Assembly (NCBI RefSeq): GCF_001742185.1
Contig: NZ_CP015750.1
Span: forward strand, 2,852,001 to 2,916,000
Origin: Pectobacterium wasabiae CFBP 3304
Lineage (GTDB): Bacteria > Pseudomonadota > Gammaproteobacteria > Enterobacterales > Enterobacteriaceae
DNA: 64,000 bases
Reading direction: 5' to 3'
Part shown: one piece after another, positions 32,366-45,463 of the stretch
Layout of the letters: every line of letters begins with the position of its first letter
Position numbering within the stretch: the stretch's first letter is position 1
Notes under the pieces: model-generated
Database searches by the model: none
What the model saw: only the letters and a program-made list of their open reading frames with translations
Told to the model about the DNA's origin: nothing
Translations under genes and position numbers: made by a program

Positions 32366-32509
32366 ATCTGGAACAAGCTGAAAATTGAAACATGACAGCT
32401 GAACATACAGGACTGCCTTCGGGTAGGTCGTGATGCATCAGTCTGTCAATGAGTCTCTCAAATAATCGCAGCGCGATGGTGAATCGAAAGAAACATCTTC
32501 GGGTTGTGA

Positions 32510-35417
<2,908 letters not shown>

Positions 35418-35545
35418 ACAACACCGAAGGTGTTTTGGTGTGATGAAAGACTCATATAAAACGATATTCAGCTTGTTCAAAGATTGGTTCTGATGGTTGT
35501 GCGATACAAAAGAGTAAAGCATAACGGTTGGGATGAAACAGAATC

Positions 35546-35665
35546 TGCCTGGCGGCGATAGCGCGGTGGTCCCACCTGACCCCATGCCGAACTCAGAAGT
35601 GAAACGCCGTAGCGCCGATGGTAGTGTGGGGCTTCCCCATGTGAGAGTAGGGAACTGCCAGGCAT
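35546..35665 (+). rRNA. rrf: 5S ribosomal RNA, copy 1
   Basis: 120 nt from TGCCTGGCGG to CTGCCAGGCAT, matching enterobacterial 5S in length and sequence. Confidence 0.97.
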
Positions 35666-35681
35666 CAAATTATACAGGTGC

Positions 35682-35757
35682 GCTGATATGGCTCAGTTGG
35701 TAGAGCGCACCCTTGGTAAGGGTGAGGTCCCCAGTTCGACTCTGGGTATCAGCACCA
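35682..35757 (+). tRNA. tRNA-Thr (GGT), distal to 5S
   Basis: A 76-nt tRNA with anticodon GGT in CCTTGGTAAGG and an encoded CCA, placed between two 5S genes. The same 5S-Thr-5S order is found in E. coli rrnD. Confidence 0.97.
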
Positions 35758-35791
35758 GTGTTTTGGGTTAATGTTCGGTTTAAAAAGAATT

Positions 35792-35911
35792 TACCTGGCG
35801 GCGATAGCGCGGTGGTCCCACCTGACCCCATGCCGAACTCAGAAGTGAAACGCCGTAGCGCCGATGGTAGTGTGGGGCTTCCCCATGTGAGAGTAGGGAA
35901 CTGCCAGGTTT
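35792..35911 (+). rRNA. rrf: 5S ribosomal RNA, copy 2
   Basis: 120 nt, differing from copy 1 only at the ends: TACCTGG with CCAGGTTT replaces TGCCTGG with CCAGGCAT, which keeps the terminal helix paired. Confidence 0.96.
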
Positions 35912-35920
35912 CAATTAAGA

Positions 35921-35952
35921 AAAAGGCCATCCTATTAGGGATGGCCTTTTTT
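35921..35952 (+). terminator. Terminator of the rRNA operon
   Basis: GGCCATCC and GGATGGCC form a stem around TATTAG, followed by TTTTTT. The 303-bp gap to kgtP also holds a GGGCAT/ATGCCC hairpin (36173-36190) just before the kgtP ribosome site. Confidence 0.93.
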
Positions 35953-36214
35953 GTTTCTATTTTAGCGTACTAGCTCCTTCTTTATTACCTAAATAAAACC
36001 TCTGTTTATCTTCTTCGCTGTCCAATAAATAATTAACGTATTGTTTATTAACGATTCATTTATCCATATTCCAGCTAAATACAATAATGTCGTGGAGTTA
36101 TGTCGCTGCATTAATAAATTATTACAATCAGGAACTTTTTGCCTCAGGGTTTAAGTACTGCTTTACTATAGCGGGCATCGTTTTATGCCCAGAAAAATAG
36201 GAGAATAAAATAAG

Positions 36215-37495
36215 ATGACCGATCTAACAGAAAATGCGAAAGATACGCGCCAGCGTATCCGAGCTATCGTTGGCGCTTCATCGGGTAATTTAGTTGAGTG
36301 GTTTGATTTTTATGTTTATTCCTTTTGCTCAATCTATTTCGCCCACATCTTTTTCCCTTCGGGAAATACCACAACTCAATTACTACAAACCGCAGGGGTT
36401 TTTGCAGCAGGCTTTTTAATGAGACCGATAGGCGGTTGGCTTTTCGGTTATATTGCTGACAAGCATGGTCGTAAAAATTCAATGCTAATTTCGGTTTGCA
36501 TGATGTGCTTTGGATCTCTGGTTATTGCCTGTCTACCGGGGTATGAAAGTATTGGCACCTGGGCACCGTTTTTACTGTTATTAGCCCGTTTATTTCAGGG
36601 GCTTTCTGTCGGTGGGGAATATGGCACCAGCGCAACGTATATGAGTGAAGTTGCTGTTGAGGGAAGAAAAGGATTCTATGCTTCTTTCCAGTATGTCACG
36701 CTGATTGGCGGTCAATTGTTGGCGCTGTTAGTGGTTGTAATATTGCAGCAGATTCTGAGCGATGAAGATTTACGTGCGTGGGGATGGCGTATTCCTTTTG
36801 CTCTCGGTGCTGTTTTGGCGATCGTGGCGCTTTATTTACGCCGTTCGCTGAATGAAACATCGGATAAAACGACTCGCGCGCATAAAGATGCGGGTTCGCT
36901 GGCAGGTTTGTGGAAACATCGTCGCGCTTTTATTACCGTACTGGGGTTTACGGCCGGTGGTTCTTTAGCTTTTTATACGTTCACCACTTATATGCAAAAG
37001 TATCTGGTGAATACGGCAGGGATGCATGCGAAAACGGCTAGCGGCCTAATGACCCTTGCACTATTTATCTTTATGCTGCTGCAACCCTTCTTTGGTGCAA
37101 TGTCGGATAAAATTGGCCGTCGTAGTTCAATGCTCTGCTTCGGCGGGTTTGCGGCACTACTGACGGTTCCCATTTTAACGGTTCTACAGAGTGTAACGAG
37201 TCCTGTCCTTGCTTTCTCGTTAGTGATGTTATCTCTGGTTATTGTCAGCTTCTACACGTCGATTAGCGGTATTTTAAAAGCAGAAATGTTCCCGCCCGAA
37301 GTCCGTGCCTTAGGCGTAGGTTTATCTTATGCGGTGGCTAATGCGTTGTTCGGCGGATCTGCTGAGTATGTTGCGCTTTCGCTGAAATCTTTTGGTATGG
37401 AAACGGCTTTCTTCTGGTACGTATCAGTGATGGGAGCGGTTGCGTTTATTGTGTCGTTAACGCTGCATCGTAGAGGCAAAGGGATGAAGCTCTAG
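36215..37495 (+). CDS. kgtP: Alpha-ketoglutarate/proton symporter
   Basis: The 426-residue MFS transporter imports 2-oxoglutarate with protons across the inner membrane. It is close to E. coli KgtP throughout: [16 protein letters not shown] near residue 22, the MFS loop [10 protein letters not shown] near 80, [21 protein letters not shown] near 129 and a second DKIGRRSSM. Twelve membrane segments fit. AGGAG precedes the ATG. Location after the rRNA operon is as in E. coli. Its 3' end overlaps that of convergent yfiM by four bases. Confidence 0.96.
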   Translation: MTDLTENAKDTRQRIRAIVGASSGNLVEWFDFYVYSFCSIYFAHIFFPSGNTTTQLLQTAGVFAAGFLMRPIGGWLFGYIADKHGRKNSMLISVCMMCFGSLVIACLPGYESIGTWAPFLLLLARLFQGLSVGGEYGTSATYMSEVAVEGRKGFYASFQYVTLIGGQLLALLVVVILQQILSDEDLRAWGWRIPFALGAVLAIVALYLRRSLNETSDKTTRAHKDAGSLAGLWKHRRAFITVLGFTAGGSLAFYTFTTYMQKYLVNTAGMHAKTASGLMTLALFIFMLLQPFFGAMSDKIGRRSSMLCFGGFAALLTVPILTVLQSVTSPVLAFSLVMLSLVIVSFYTSISGILKAEMFPPEVRALGVGLSYAVANALFGGSAEYVALSLKSFGMETAFFWYVSVMGAVAFIVSLTLHRRGKGMKL

Positions 37496-37815
37496 TTTTC
37501 AGATAATTGCCATAACGCATAGCCGGTGGTTGCACCGGCTATATCCCAAACAAGATCTTGCCAGCTCCATCCCGTTCCACCTTCCCGACTGTCATAAAGC
37601 TCTTTTGCCATGCCTACGCTGATTGCTAACATAATACCGAATCCTCCGCTACGGTCTGCACTCCAGCGCTGATGAGTGCCATATTCATACCCGGCTGCGC
37701 TGATGGCGGCTGAGGCGAGAAAGTGTTGAGCTTTATCCTGCCCTGTCCAGCGATCTTGCGCGATATGGCTACATCCAGAACAGCAAATGATTGCGGCGAT
37801 ACACAGTATGCGCAT
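37492..37815 (-). CDS. yfiM: YfiM family lipoprotein
   Basis: The 107-residue protein has a lipoprotein signal ([15 protein letters not shown]) and the DUF2279 pattern [51 protein letters not shown]. It resembles E. coli YfiM, of unknown function. I start at the ATG at 37815, which has GGGGAA just upstream and matches the E. coli start; an ATG at 37827 would add four residues before the signal. Convergent and overlapping with kgtP. Confidence 0.9.
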   Translation of the reverse strand: MRILCIAAIICCSGCSHIAQDRWTGQDKAQHFLASAAISAAGYEYGTHQRWSADRSGGFGIMLAISVGMAKELYDSREGGTGWSWQDLVWDIAGATTGYALWQLSEN

Positions 37816-37833
37816 AGCTTTCCCCATGATAAT

Positions 37834-37860
37834 AAAAAACCTCGGAAGCCGAGGTTTTTC
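37834..37860. terminator. Terminator between pssA and yfiM
   Basis: AAAAACCTCGG and CCGAGGTTTTT form a stem around AAG with T-runs on both strands. It ends pssA and lies upstream of yfiM. Confidence 0.88.
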
Positions 37861-37877
37861 AAAGTATAGCGCGAGTT

Positions 37878-39233
37878 TTAGAGAATACGACTGATGAGCC
37901 GGTCTATCCGAATACGGCGCAGACGCCGTATCAGCTTGCGGACTTTCACGGGATATTGCGCGATGCTCTCCAGCTCCATATAGCTGCTTACAACGTGGGT
38001 GTGTGTTCTTATCGTGTCCAGCTCACCCAGACGTTGTTGCAACAGCACTTGCTGAGGATCGTGAATCAGAATGGCATTTTCCAGATCCAAGCGCCATGCG
38101 CGGGGGTTAAGGTTGTTCCCTGTCAGTAGCTGCCACTTATCATCCACCCACATGCCTTTCAGGTGGAAGCTGTTATCACCGTCTTTCCATAGCCGTACAA
38201 CAAGCTGCTGATTCTCAATGTAACGTTCCAGACGACTCAGGAAACGGCGCAGGTTTATCTCGTAGAGATATGGCAATGCACCGATGATTTTGAAAGGCTG
38301 GTCTGCTGGAATATAGAAATCGTTAGCGGTTTTATCGCCGATAATAATTTCTACTTTTTTGCCGTCCCGCAATAGTCGGATGATATTTCTGACCAGCAGC
38401 GCGGGCAGGTTGAAATACGGGGTACAGATAACCAAATTTTCATCGGCGCAGTACATCAGGTGATGTATGGTCTTATTCAGTGGGCTTTGCTTTCCTAGCC
38501 CGACCAATGGTGTGACGGTTAACTCGCTTGCATCTGCGCGATGTTCCGGTGCCAGATAATTGGCGGTACGTAACGCCTGACGGAATTGCTTGATATCATT
38601 TTTGATCTCCAGACTCTTCGGGCGATCGGTATGATCTAATCGCTGTACTGCCGGGGCCGACAGCATGGTCTGGATATATTGCACCATCGTCTCAGCCAAT
38701 ACTGAGTTATGAATTAGCTGATAGCGGTCATAACGGTATTTTTGATGCTGATGCAGGTAAACATCATTCAAGCTGGCACCGCTGTAGATGACAGTATCAT
38801 CGACAATAAACCCTTTCAGGTGCAGCACGCCCAGTGCTTCGCGTGTGTTGACAGGAATGCCATAGATAGGGAAATGCGTATCTGGGTGTTTTTTCGCCAT
38901 ATCGCAATACCAATCGGCATTGGTATTTTCCGCCACCGCGCCGATCCTGCCACGCTGAGCACGATGCCAGTCTACCAGAACGCGGACGTCCAGTTCTGGG
39001 CACTGCCGTTTGGCTTCATAAATTGCGGATAGAATGCCGATACCGCCATCATCACGCTCAAGATATAACGCCACGATATAGACGCGCTTTTTCGCACTTA
39101 AAATGGCGTTGATTAGCGTCGTGCGGAAAAGTTCAGGCGAATGCAACGTCTGAACATCATCTGCGTTCTGAGGAATTCTGGGCAGTTGTGCAAGGTGCTG
39201 TTGGTATTTATTGCGTTTAAAATTTGACAGCAT
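37878..39233 (-). CDS. pssA: Phosphatidylserine synthase
   Basis: The 451-residue phospholipase D-superfamily enzyme makes phosphatidylserine from CDP-diacylglycerol and serine, the committed step to phosphatidylethanolamine; it binds membranes and ribosomes peripherally. Two HKD motifs are present: HLKGFIVDDTVIYSGASLND near residue 137 and HLKGMWVDDKWQLLTGNNLN near 357. The ATG at 39233 gives exactly the E. coli length; a GTG directly before it is less likely. Same gene neighbours as in E. coli. Confidence 0.97.
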   Translation of the reverse strand: MLSNFKRNKYQQHLAQLPRIPQNADDVQTLHSPELFRTTLINAILSAKKRVYIVALYLERDDGGIGILSAIYEAKRQCPELDVRVLVDWHRAQRGRIGAVAENTNADWYCDMAKKHPDTHFPIYGIPVNTREALGVLHLKGFIVDDTVIYSGASLNDVYLHQHQKYRYDRYQLIHNSVLAETMVQYIQTMLSAPAVQRLDHTDRPKSLEIKNDIKQFRQALRTANYLAPEHRADASELTVTPLVGLGKQSPLNKTIHHLMYCADENLVICTPYFNLPALLVRNIIRLLRDGKKVEIIIGDKTANDFYIPADQPFKIIGALPYLYEINLRRFLSRLERYIENQQLVVRLWKDGDNSFHLKGMWVDDKWQLLTGNNLNPRAWRLDLENAILIHDPQQVLLQQRLGELDTIRTHTHVVSSYMELESIAQYPVKVRKLIRRLRRIRIDRLISRIL

Positions 39234-39260
39234 CACAGTGCGTTTCTTCTCTCATCAGTT

Positions 39261-39296
39261 TATACCCATCATACTTAGAGCTGCGCTAGGGTATAT
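39261..39296. repeat. Possible remnant of an ERIC-type repeat
   Basis: TATACCCATCATACTT followed after a short stretch by AGGGTATA resembles the two ends of an ERIC element with the middle deleted. It lies in the gap between patZ and pssA. Confidence 0.35.
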
Positions 39297-39421
39297 GACC
39301 TTCTGGTCATTATCAAAAGTTAAGGAGTAGCCGAATGGGCGATAATACCATTACTTTTCGGCTGTAGTGAGTCTGTTTTGCCGTTGGCTGGGATCACCGT
39401 TCGCCATACTACCTCTTGAGA

Positions 39422-42070
39422 TCAGTCTTTCAGCGGCAATTCCAGTGTCACAATACCCTCTTCTAATTGTACGTCGATGTGAAAACCGAGCTTTTTGGAA
39501 AGCTGAACCATGCCTTGATTATGCGGCATGGTAATGCCGGTCAAGCGGGAGAGTCCATGCGCTCGGGCGTAATCAATCAGCTTTTCCAACAACCGTCTGC
39601 CGAGGCCGAGTCCTTTCAGATCGGAACGCACCAGCACGGCAAATTCCGCATCCGTATTATCCGGATCGGAAATCGCACGCGTCACGCCAATAATCTCAGT
39701 CTCCTCTCCGAACTGGCGCACGGCTACGAATGCCATCTCACGATCGTAGTCAATTTGTGTCATATTGGCTAAGTCTTCGTGAGTAAATTCATTAATTTCG
39801 CTGAAATAACGGTAATACAGATCTTCCTTTGTCACTCTGGCAATGAATGCGCTGAGCAGCGGTTCGTCTTCCGGCAAGATGGGTCGGAACAGGCAAATAT
39901 CACTGTTTTTGAGGATGACCGTTTCTTCCAACTCGTGTGGATAGGGGCGGATTGCCAGCCTCGACTGTGGATCGCCACTGAACGACGTCAGATGCAGCGT
40001 GACATCCAGCAGCGTAAAGGTATCCCCTGACGCCAGTAGAGGATGGATGTCTAGTCGGGAAATTTCAGGGCAGTTGAGGATAAGGTTGGAAACCTGAACC
40101 AGCAAGCGGCTGAGTGCGGGAATATCGAGCGGGCGTAACGCGCTGTATTCCCGAATCTTGCCTCCTTTCACTGCCTGTAGCACCAAATAGCGGGCCAGCG
40201 TCATATTCAGCGGGGGCAGCGCGACGGCGGCCTGCTTTTCTCGCCACTCAACGCCGCCTTCTCCTAACATAATCAACGGGCCGAAAACGGGATCCTGTTC
40301 GACGGCAACCCTGAGTTCCTGTGCGCCTGCTCGGTTTGCCATGCTTTGTACCAGCAGGCCGTAAATGCGCGCCTGCGGATAGGTGCGCTTCACCCGGTCA
40401 AGAATTGCATCTGCTGCCTGTTGGACTTCTCTGGCGGTTTGCAGGTATAGCATGACGCCCTGTACTTCCGATTTATGCGGAATATCTGGCGATCTCAGCT
40501 TAATCGCGACCGGGTAGCCAATTTGCTCGGCGATATGGACGGCTTCTACACTATCCCCAGCAATCCAGGTGGGTAACGTATTCAAACCATAGGCTTGCAG
40601 GATCGGTTGAACTTCATGTGTATCTAACTGAGTGACGCCATCTGATAGCGCCTGCTGAATCAGCGCGTGTGCCTGGCTAGCGTTGATACCCAAATTTAGC
40701 GGCAGCGCAGGGGTTTCCTTTAGCTGTTTCTGATTACGCCGATACTCGACGATATGCATAAATGCCGTTACCGCACCTTCTGGTGTGCGATAAGTAGGAA
40801 TACCCGCGTCGTTAAACAGGCGTCGTGCTTCCTGCGAGGAGAATTCACCACACCAGTTGGTCAACAGCGTGATTCTTTTCCCACGCGGATGTTGTTGGAA
40901 GAGTGTAATCAACTGTGCGGCGCTATCGGTGCCGGGAGCGGCGGCGCTAGGTGCATGAATAATTAAGAGTGCGTCGACGTCATTGCTGTCCAGTAACACA
41001 GCGACGGCTGCCAGATAGCGAGCCGCTGTCGCGTCATCGCGTAGATCGAGCGGATTGCTGATAGCGATGGGTTGCTGCAAGGCTTCCTCTAGAGCTTGTC
41101 GCGTCTCCTCGCTGAGCTGTGCGAGCTTACCTTGCCGGCTGAGGAGTTGATCCAGCGCTTGTGCGGCTGGTGACGCGCCGTTGCTAACTAACATTAAACG
41201 TTCACCGCGTAGCGGTCGCAGGTGACTTAACGTTTCCACCGCGGAAAAAAGCTCATGGGTGTCCCGTACCCGCAGTAAACCAGCACGTTGAATGGCGGCG
41301 TCATAGGCGGCATCCAATCCGTGGCGTTGGTCATTCAGCAACTGCTGCGCCTGCTGGCTACGACCGCTTTTTATCACCAGTATCGGTTTATTTCGGGAAG
41401 CACTGCGGGAAGCGGAAAGAAAGCGACGTGCATCGCTGATGTGTTCCAGATGCAGCAAAATTGCGCTGGTTTTGCCATCGCGAGCCAAAAAATCTAACAG
41501 ATCGTCGACATCGATATCCAGGCTGTCGCCCAAAGCGATGAAATAGGAAAAGCCGATGCCGCGCTGCTGCGCCCAGTCCAGTATCGTGTTGGAAACGGCG
41601 GCCGACTGAGAAATAAATGCCAGCTTGCCTTTCATGATAGGAACGGGAGAAAAGCTGGCATTCAGACCTTGCCAGGGGGCGAGCAGCCCAAGGCTGTTTG
41701 GGCCAAGCAGACGCATGTGGTAGCGCGCGGCACAGGCCTTTAATTCGCTGAACTGGGTCGGCGGTGCGGAGAGGATGATGACGGTTTTACAGCCCTTCTG
41801 CCCCAGCTCTTCTAACAGCGTTAGGTTACGGCTGGCGTTGGTACAAATTACGGCAAGGTCGGGCGTCATGGGCAGGCTGGCGACAGTCGGATAGGCCAGC
41901 ACGCCGCAAACGGCACGATATTTTGGCGTAACTGGCAGCACAGGTCCGCTGAAATGGCCGTCCAGCAGGTTTTTCATCATCAGAAAACCGGCCCGTCCCG
42001 GTTTTTCTGACGCGCCGAGAACGGCGATAGACTTAGGGCGTAACAGTGCTTCCAATCCGCGCTGGCTCAT
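39422..42070 (-). CDS. patZ: Protein lysine acetyltransferase (Pat/PatZ)
   Basis: The 882-residue protein acetylates lysines, notably inactivating acetyl-CoA synthetase. In order: an NDP-forming acyl-CoA synthetase-like CoA-binding domain (KSIAVLGASEKPGRAGFLMMKNL near residue 14), the succinyl-CoA ligase-like region, an ATP-grasp domain (GYPVAIKLRSPDIPHKSEVQGVML near 520), and a C-terminal GNAT domain from about 720 with RSDLKGLGLGRRLLEKLIDYAR carrying the acetyl-CoA loop. AAGGAG precedes the ATG. tapT lies directly upstream in the same direction, 33 bp away, as yfiP-yfiQ in E. coli. Confidence 0.95.
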   Translation of the reverse strand: MSQRGLEALLRPKSIAVLGASEKPGRAGFLMMKNLLDGHFSGPVLPVTPKYRAVCGVLAYPTVASLPMTPDLAVICTNASRNLTLLEELGQKGCKTVIILSAPPTQFSELKACAARYHMRLLGPNSLGLLAPWQGLNASFSPVPIMKGKLAFISQSAAVSNTILDWAQQRGIGFSYFIALGDSLDIDVDDLLDFLARDGKTSAILLHLEHISDARRFLSASRSASRNKPILVIKSGRSQQAQQLLNDQRHGLDAAYDAAIQRAGLLRVRDTHELFSAVETLSHLRPLRGERLMLVSNGASPAAQALDQLLSRQGKLAQLSEETRQALEEALQQPIAISNPLDLRDDATAARYLAAVAVLLDSNDVDALLIIHAPSAAAPGTDSAAQLITLFQQHPRGKRITLLTNWCGEFSSQEARRLFNDAGIPTYRTPEGAVTAFMHIVEYRRNQKQLKETPALPLNLGINASQAHALIQQALSDGVTQLDTHEVQPILQAYGLNTLPTWIAGDSVEAVHIAEQIGYPVAIKLRSPDIPHKSEVQGVMLYLQTAREVQQAADAILDRVKRTYPQARIYGLLVQSMANRAGAQELRVAVEQDPVFGPLIMLGEGGVEWREKQAAVALPPLNMTLARYLVLQAVKGGKIREYSALRPLDIPALSRLLVQVSNLILNCPEISRLDIHPLLASGDTFTLLDVTLHLTSFSGDPQSRLAIRPYPHELEETVILKNSDICLFRPILPEDEPLLSAFIARVTKEDLYYRYFSEINEFTHEDLANMTQIDYDREMAFVAVRQFGEETEIIGVTRAISDPDNTDAEFAVLVRSDLKGLGLGRRLLEKLIDYARAHGLSRLTGITMPHNQGMVQLSKKLGFHIDVQLEEGIVTLELPLKD

Positions 42071-42102
42071 ACGTCACTCCTTCACATCAATCCCCTTTGA
42101 TA

Positions 42103-42837
42103 CTAAACGCTTTCTGCCGGTTGTGCTGTGACGATGGGTAAACTTTCCCGCAAACTGTGGTGTGATTTCCCTGCCAGATAGTGTCGGCGGAAACGATCAA
42201 AATGCTGTGATAGCGCGTCGGCCGCGACGATATCCCCCGCCTGTGCGAGCAGGGCGATGGCAATCTCGGCGGTGCAGTGCTGCCCGGCGCTGCTGGCCTC
42301 GCGCAGTTGATAGCGGGACAGCGCCTCTACATTCAGCGATAAGATCGGCAAGTTATCCAGATAGGGGCTTTTGCGGAACATTTTACGCGCTTCCGGCCAG
42401 GTGCCGTCGAGCAAGACAAACAGGGCGGGTTTTTCCGTTGGGGGAAGCTGTTGAAACACCTGACGTCCTTCCTCCGCCGCATCGGCAAGGAAGACCAGAT
42501 AGGGCTGAACGTTCGGGTCTTTCAGCGTGGCAAGTAACTGGGGATCTGGCTCGGTGCGTGACCAGCGAAACGCCTGCGTATCGGGCAGAATGTCGGCGAT
42601 GAGACGTCCGGTATTGCTTGGTTTTAACGGTTCGGTATCAAACATCACCAGGCAGACGCGGCTGCGGGATTGCTGCGCCTGAATGGTGTGGCACAGGCAG
42701 TTGGCCGCGGGTAATAAACACTGCTGGCAGCGTACTACGCGGCAGCCGCGGGCGCGAAATGGTTTGGTTGACTGCTCAAGACGTTGCTGACGCAGGCGGA
42801 GTACGGCATTGTTGTTCACAAAAGGGCGGTTGAGCAT
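42103..42837 (-). CDS. tapT: tRNA-uridine aminocarboxypropyltransferase (DTW domain)
   Basis: The 244-residue DTW-domain enzyme makes acp3U47 in tRNAs from S-adenosylmethionine. It is close to E. coli TapT (YfiP): the zinc-like cysteine set RCQQCLLPAANCLC near residues 37-50, MFDTEPLKPSNTGRLIADIL near 65-84, and the signature LLDGTWPEARKMFRKSPYL near 147. Start codon choice is tentative because no strong ribosome site precedes the ATG at 42837. Likely operon with patZ. Confidence 0.93.
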   Translation of the reverse strand: MLNRPFVNNNAVLRLRQQRLEQSTKPFRARGCRVVRCQQCLLPAANCLCHTIQAQQSRSRVCLVMFDTEPLKPSNTGRLIADILPDTQAFRWSRTEPDPQLLATLKDPNVQPYLVFLADAAEEGRQVFQQLPPTEKPALFVLLDGTWPEARKMFRKSPYLDNLPILSLNVEALSRYQLREASSAGQHCTAEIAIALLAQAGDIVAADALSQHFDRFRRHYLAGKSHHSLRESLPIVTAQPAESV

Positions 42838-42972
42838 GAAATAGATGACGCCATGAGATTCTGCAACGAACCGGCTTCATTTTAATTATTGGGAAGCCGG
42901 TTCAGAAAGACGACATTCTAATCGACAGACGGGTTGACCAAAAGAGGTGGGGCAATAATGCCCCAGAGTTTT

Positions 42973-43392
42973 CTACAGTGATTCATCCAACCACTCCTCA
43001 AACTGCGCTTTCGGCAGCGCACCGTTGAGAATGTCAACCATCTGGCCCTGTTTGAAGATCATTAGCGTTGGAATACTGCGGATGCGAAAACGGGCACTGA
43101 GTGCCGGTTCGGCTTCGGTATTGACCTTAATGAAGCGGATTTTTCCGCTCCGCTCCTGTGCGACGTTTTCAAACACGGGGGCAAAGTTGACGCAGGGGCC
43201 GCACCAGGGAGCCCAGAAATCGACCACGATGGGAAGATCGTCCTGTAACAGCTTGTCGAGCGTTGCTTCTGTGGCATTGATGACGTCACCGCTGAATAAG
43301 GTTTCTCCGCAACGGCCACATTTTGCATGGTCATCAATACGCGCTTCAGGCAGGCGATTGGTTGTTTGGCAAGATCCACATACCGTATTCAT
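42973..43392 (-). CDS. trxC: Thioredoxin 2
   Basis: The 139-residue cytosolic disulfide reductase has the redox motif WCGPC (Cys64, Cys67) and the N-terminal zinc-binding extension with Cys5, Cys8, Cys25 and Cys28 that separates TrxC from TrxA. In E. coli trxC is under OxyR control. GAGG precedes the ATG. It is divergent from yfiF. Confidence 0.97.
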   Translation of the reverse strand: MNTVCGSCQTTNRLPEARIDDHAKCGRCGETLFSGDVINATEATLDKLLQDDLPIVVDFWAPWCGPCVNFAPVFENVAQERSGKIRFIKVNTEAEPALSARFRIRSIPTLMIFKQGQMVDILNGALPKAQFEEWLDESL

Positions 43393-43641
43393 AACAGGGC
43401 CTCAGATAAAAGGACTAAAATAAAGATGTCGCTGATAAAATGCACGTAATACGGCATTGGAACGTCAACGGCATGTTGCATAAGAGTGAATAAATTATGG
43501 TGGGGAGAGATTATGGCAACAACGTGGTTTGCCCAATAGCTACAATAGCTTCTGACTGTTAGCGCTCTTTTACCACAAGCGTGTGGCTAAGCGGGTGTAC
43601 ATAAGGTAATCTTCGCGCCCAGCGCGTAGGTGGAGAGAACA

Positions 43642-44793
43642 ATGAGCGATTCATTCAATAGTAAAAGCGGCAAAGTCCGTGTGATGTACGTCCGTAGTGA
43701 TGATGAGGGCGATAAAGAGAATAAAAACAAGCGCCCTGCTGAAAAAGATCGCCGTGGCGATCGGCGTGATGGCGGTGGCTCTCGCGATCAACGTGAAAAG
43801 CCGAAACATCCGCGTGATGTTAACCCGCGTTATGCGCGGGAAAATCCGTCCCGTGACGGCGATAGCAGTGCGAAAACGCCGTGGGGCAATAAAGATCGTA
43901 ACGAACGCAGCGGCGACAAGCCTCGTCGCCCACGTGGTGAAGACACTGGTGGTTATGAATCACCGTGGAAAACCGTGTCTCGTGCACCAAGCGAAAGTGA
44001 TACGCCAGACCATGGCGGTATTACGGGCAAGAGCCAGATCGATCCTGAGCAACTGCGTCGCCAGCGTCAGGAAGAAACACGGGTCTACGGTGAAAACGCC
44101 TGTCAGGCGCTGTTTAAAAACCGTTCTGAGGTGATAGTTCGGGCCTGGTTCCTGCAAGAAGTGACGCCGCGTTTCCGCGATGCACTGCGCTGGATGGCGG
44201 CGAACCGTAAGGCTTACCACGTTGTGGAAGAGGAAGAGCTGATTAAGGCTTCCGGCACTGAACACCACGGTGGCGTCTGCTTCCTGATTAAAAAGCGTCA
44301 GGGAATGGATGTACGCGAGTACCTGAAAACGGCTGGCGAGAATGATTGTGTACTGGCGCTGGAAGATGTGGGTAACCCGCACAACCTCGGCGGCATTATG
44401 CGTAGCTGTGCGCATTTCGGCGTGAAAGGCGTGCTGGTGCAGGATGCGGCGCTGCTGGAGTCTGGTGCGGCGGTACGCACGGCAGAAGGTGGTGCGGAAC
44501 ACGTTAAAGCGATCAACGCTGACGATTTCCTGTCCGTGCTGGCGGAATTCCGTAACGCAGGCTACACCATCGTGACTACCTCCAGCCATAAAGGTACAGC
44601 ATTGTCGCAAGCAACGCTTCCGGCGAAAACTGTGATCGTGTTGGGTCAGGAAGGTGATGGCCTGTCGGATAGCGCCTGGCAACAAGGGGACGTAAAAGTC
44701 TCTATCGGCGGTACTGGTAAGGTTGAAAGTCTGAACATTTCAGTCGCAACGGGCATTTTGCTGTCCGAGTGGTGGCGACAGAACCAAGCTTGA
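43642..44793 (+). CDS. yfiF: SpoU/TrmH-family RNA methyltransferase YfiF
   Basis: The 383-residue protein has a charged, disordered N-terminal part (about residues 1-140, rich in Lys, Arg, Asp and Gly), a small substrate-binding domain ([14 protein letters not shown]), and a C-terminal SPOUT domain with [22 protein letters not shown] near 238, [11 protein letters not shown] and [17 protein letters not shown], the knot motifs for ribose 2'-O-methylation. The target RNA is not established. The ATG at 43642 follows GGAGAG; an in-frame GTG at 43630 is less likely. Divergent from trxC as in E. coli. Confidence 0.9.
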   Translation: MSDSFNSKSGKVRVMYVRSDDEGDKENKNKRPAEKDRRGDRRDGGGSRDQREKPKHPRDVNPRYARENPSRDGDSSAKTPWGNKDRNERSGDKPRRPRGEDTGGYESPWKTVSRAPSESDTPDHGGITGKSQIDPEQLRRQRQEETRVYGENACQALFKNRSEVIVRAWFLQEVTPRFRDALRWMAANRKAYHVVEEEELIKASGTEHHGGVCFLIKKRQGMDVREYLKTAGENDCVLALEDVGNPHNLGGIMRSCAHFGVKGVLVQDAALLESGAAVRTAEGGAEHVKAINADDFLSVLAEFRNAGYTIVTTSSHKGTALSQATLPAKTVIVLGQEGDGLSDSAWQQGDVKVSIGGTGKVESLNISVATGILLSEWWRQNQA

Positions 44794-44806
44794 TATCACG
44801 CGTCGA

Positions 44807-44836
44807 TTCTCAGAGGGAGAATTCGCCCTCTGAGAA
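44807..44836. other. Strong hairpin after yfiF
   Basis: TTCTCAGAGGG and CCCTCTGAGAA form a perfect 11-bp stem around an eight-base loop just after the yfiF stop. No T-run follows, so it may protect the mRNA end or act as a weak terminator. Confidence 0.6.
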
Positions 44837-44864
44837 GGCATCGCCACGGATGAGAGAACGATTG

Positions 44865-45314
44865 ATGAAGCAGAAAAAGCAGAAAGTTATTGCGGTATCG
44901 TTACTGTTGGGCGCATTGCTGGCAGGCGGTTGCAGTTCGCTGCCGCGCTCATCCACTGCTATTGCCGCTGTACCAACCGCTGATACGTGCCAGATTGGCG
45001 ACAAGCAGGTACAGACTACGCTGTATTTTGGTTTGAATCGTCCTGCTGGCCCGGCGATTTCTGATGCTGAGTGGAATGCGTTTTTGGACGGTGAGGTTAC
45101 GCCACGCTTTAAAGAAGGGCTGACGGTGTTTGATGCCAAAGGACAGTGGCTGGGCAACAATGGACGGATTGCCAGAGAGAACAGCAAGGCGCTGATGCTG
45201 ATTCATGGCGCTGATAAAGAGCGTGATATTGAAGCGTTGCGTACTACCTACAAATCACGTTTCGCGCAGGAATCCGTCATGCGGATTGATGCCCCCGTCT
45301 GCGTCGCGTTCTGA
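44865..45314 (+). CDS. Putative lipoprotein, DUF3574 type
   Basis: The 149-residue protein has a lipoprotein signal (KQKKQKVIAVSLLLGALLAGGC, lipobox LAGGC or AGGC). The mature part has TTLYFGLNRPAGPAISDAEWNAFLDGEVTPRFKEGLTVFDAKGQW, the pattern of the uncharacterised DUF3574 family, and cysteines that may form a disulfide. I start at 44865, directly before the signal; upstream in-frame starts would cross the hairpin at 44807. No function is known. Confidence 0.75.
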   Translation: MKQKKQKVIAVSLLLGALLAGGCSSLPRSSTAIAAVPTADTCQIGDKQVQTTLYFGLNRPAGPAISDAEWNAFLDGEVTPRFKEGLTVFDAKGQWLGNNGRIARENSKALMLIHGADKERDIEALRTTYKSRFAQESVMRIDAPVCVAF

Positions 45315-45364
45315 TGATCTTGTTGAAAATCATGGCTGTGAGATCGAGATACTCGGGGCTACCA

Positions 45365-45399
45365 CGGGGTAAGGCATCCCTGCGGGAACCTTATCCCCG
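45365..45399. other. Intergenic hairpin with GC-rich stem
   Basis: CGGGGTAAGG and CCTTATCCCCG pair with a single bulge around ATCCCTGCGGGAA. It may be a palindromic intergenic repeat; a genome search would tell. Confidence 0.4.
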
Positions 45400-45463
45400 C
45401 GTTTCCCCTAATATGTGATTTCGTCATTACCTGGTTATTAACTTTTTGATTTATAATTTAAAA

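Noticed and set aside
43960..44685. 241-codon open frame antisense to yfiF
   Set aside because: It is fully inside yfiF, whose domains are clear; the antisense frame is a by-product of codon use.
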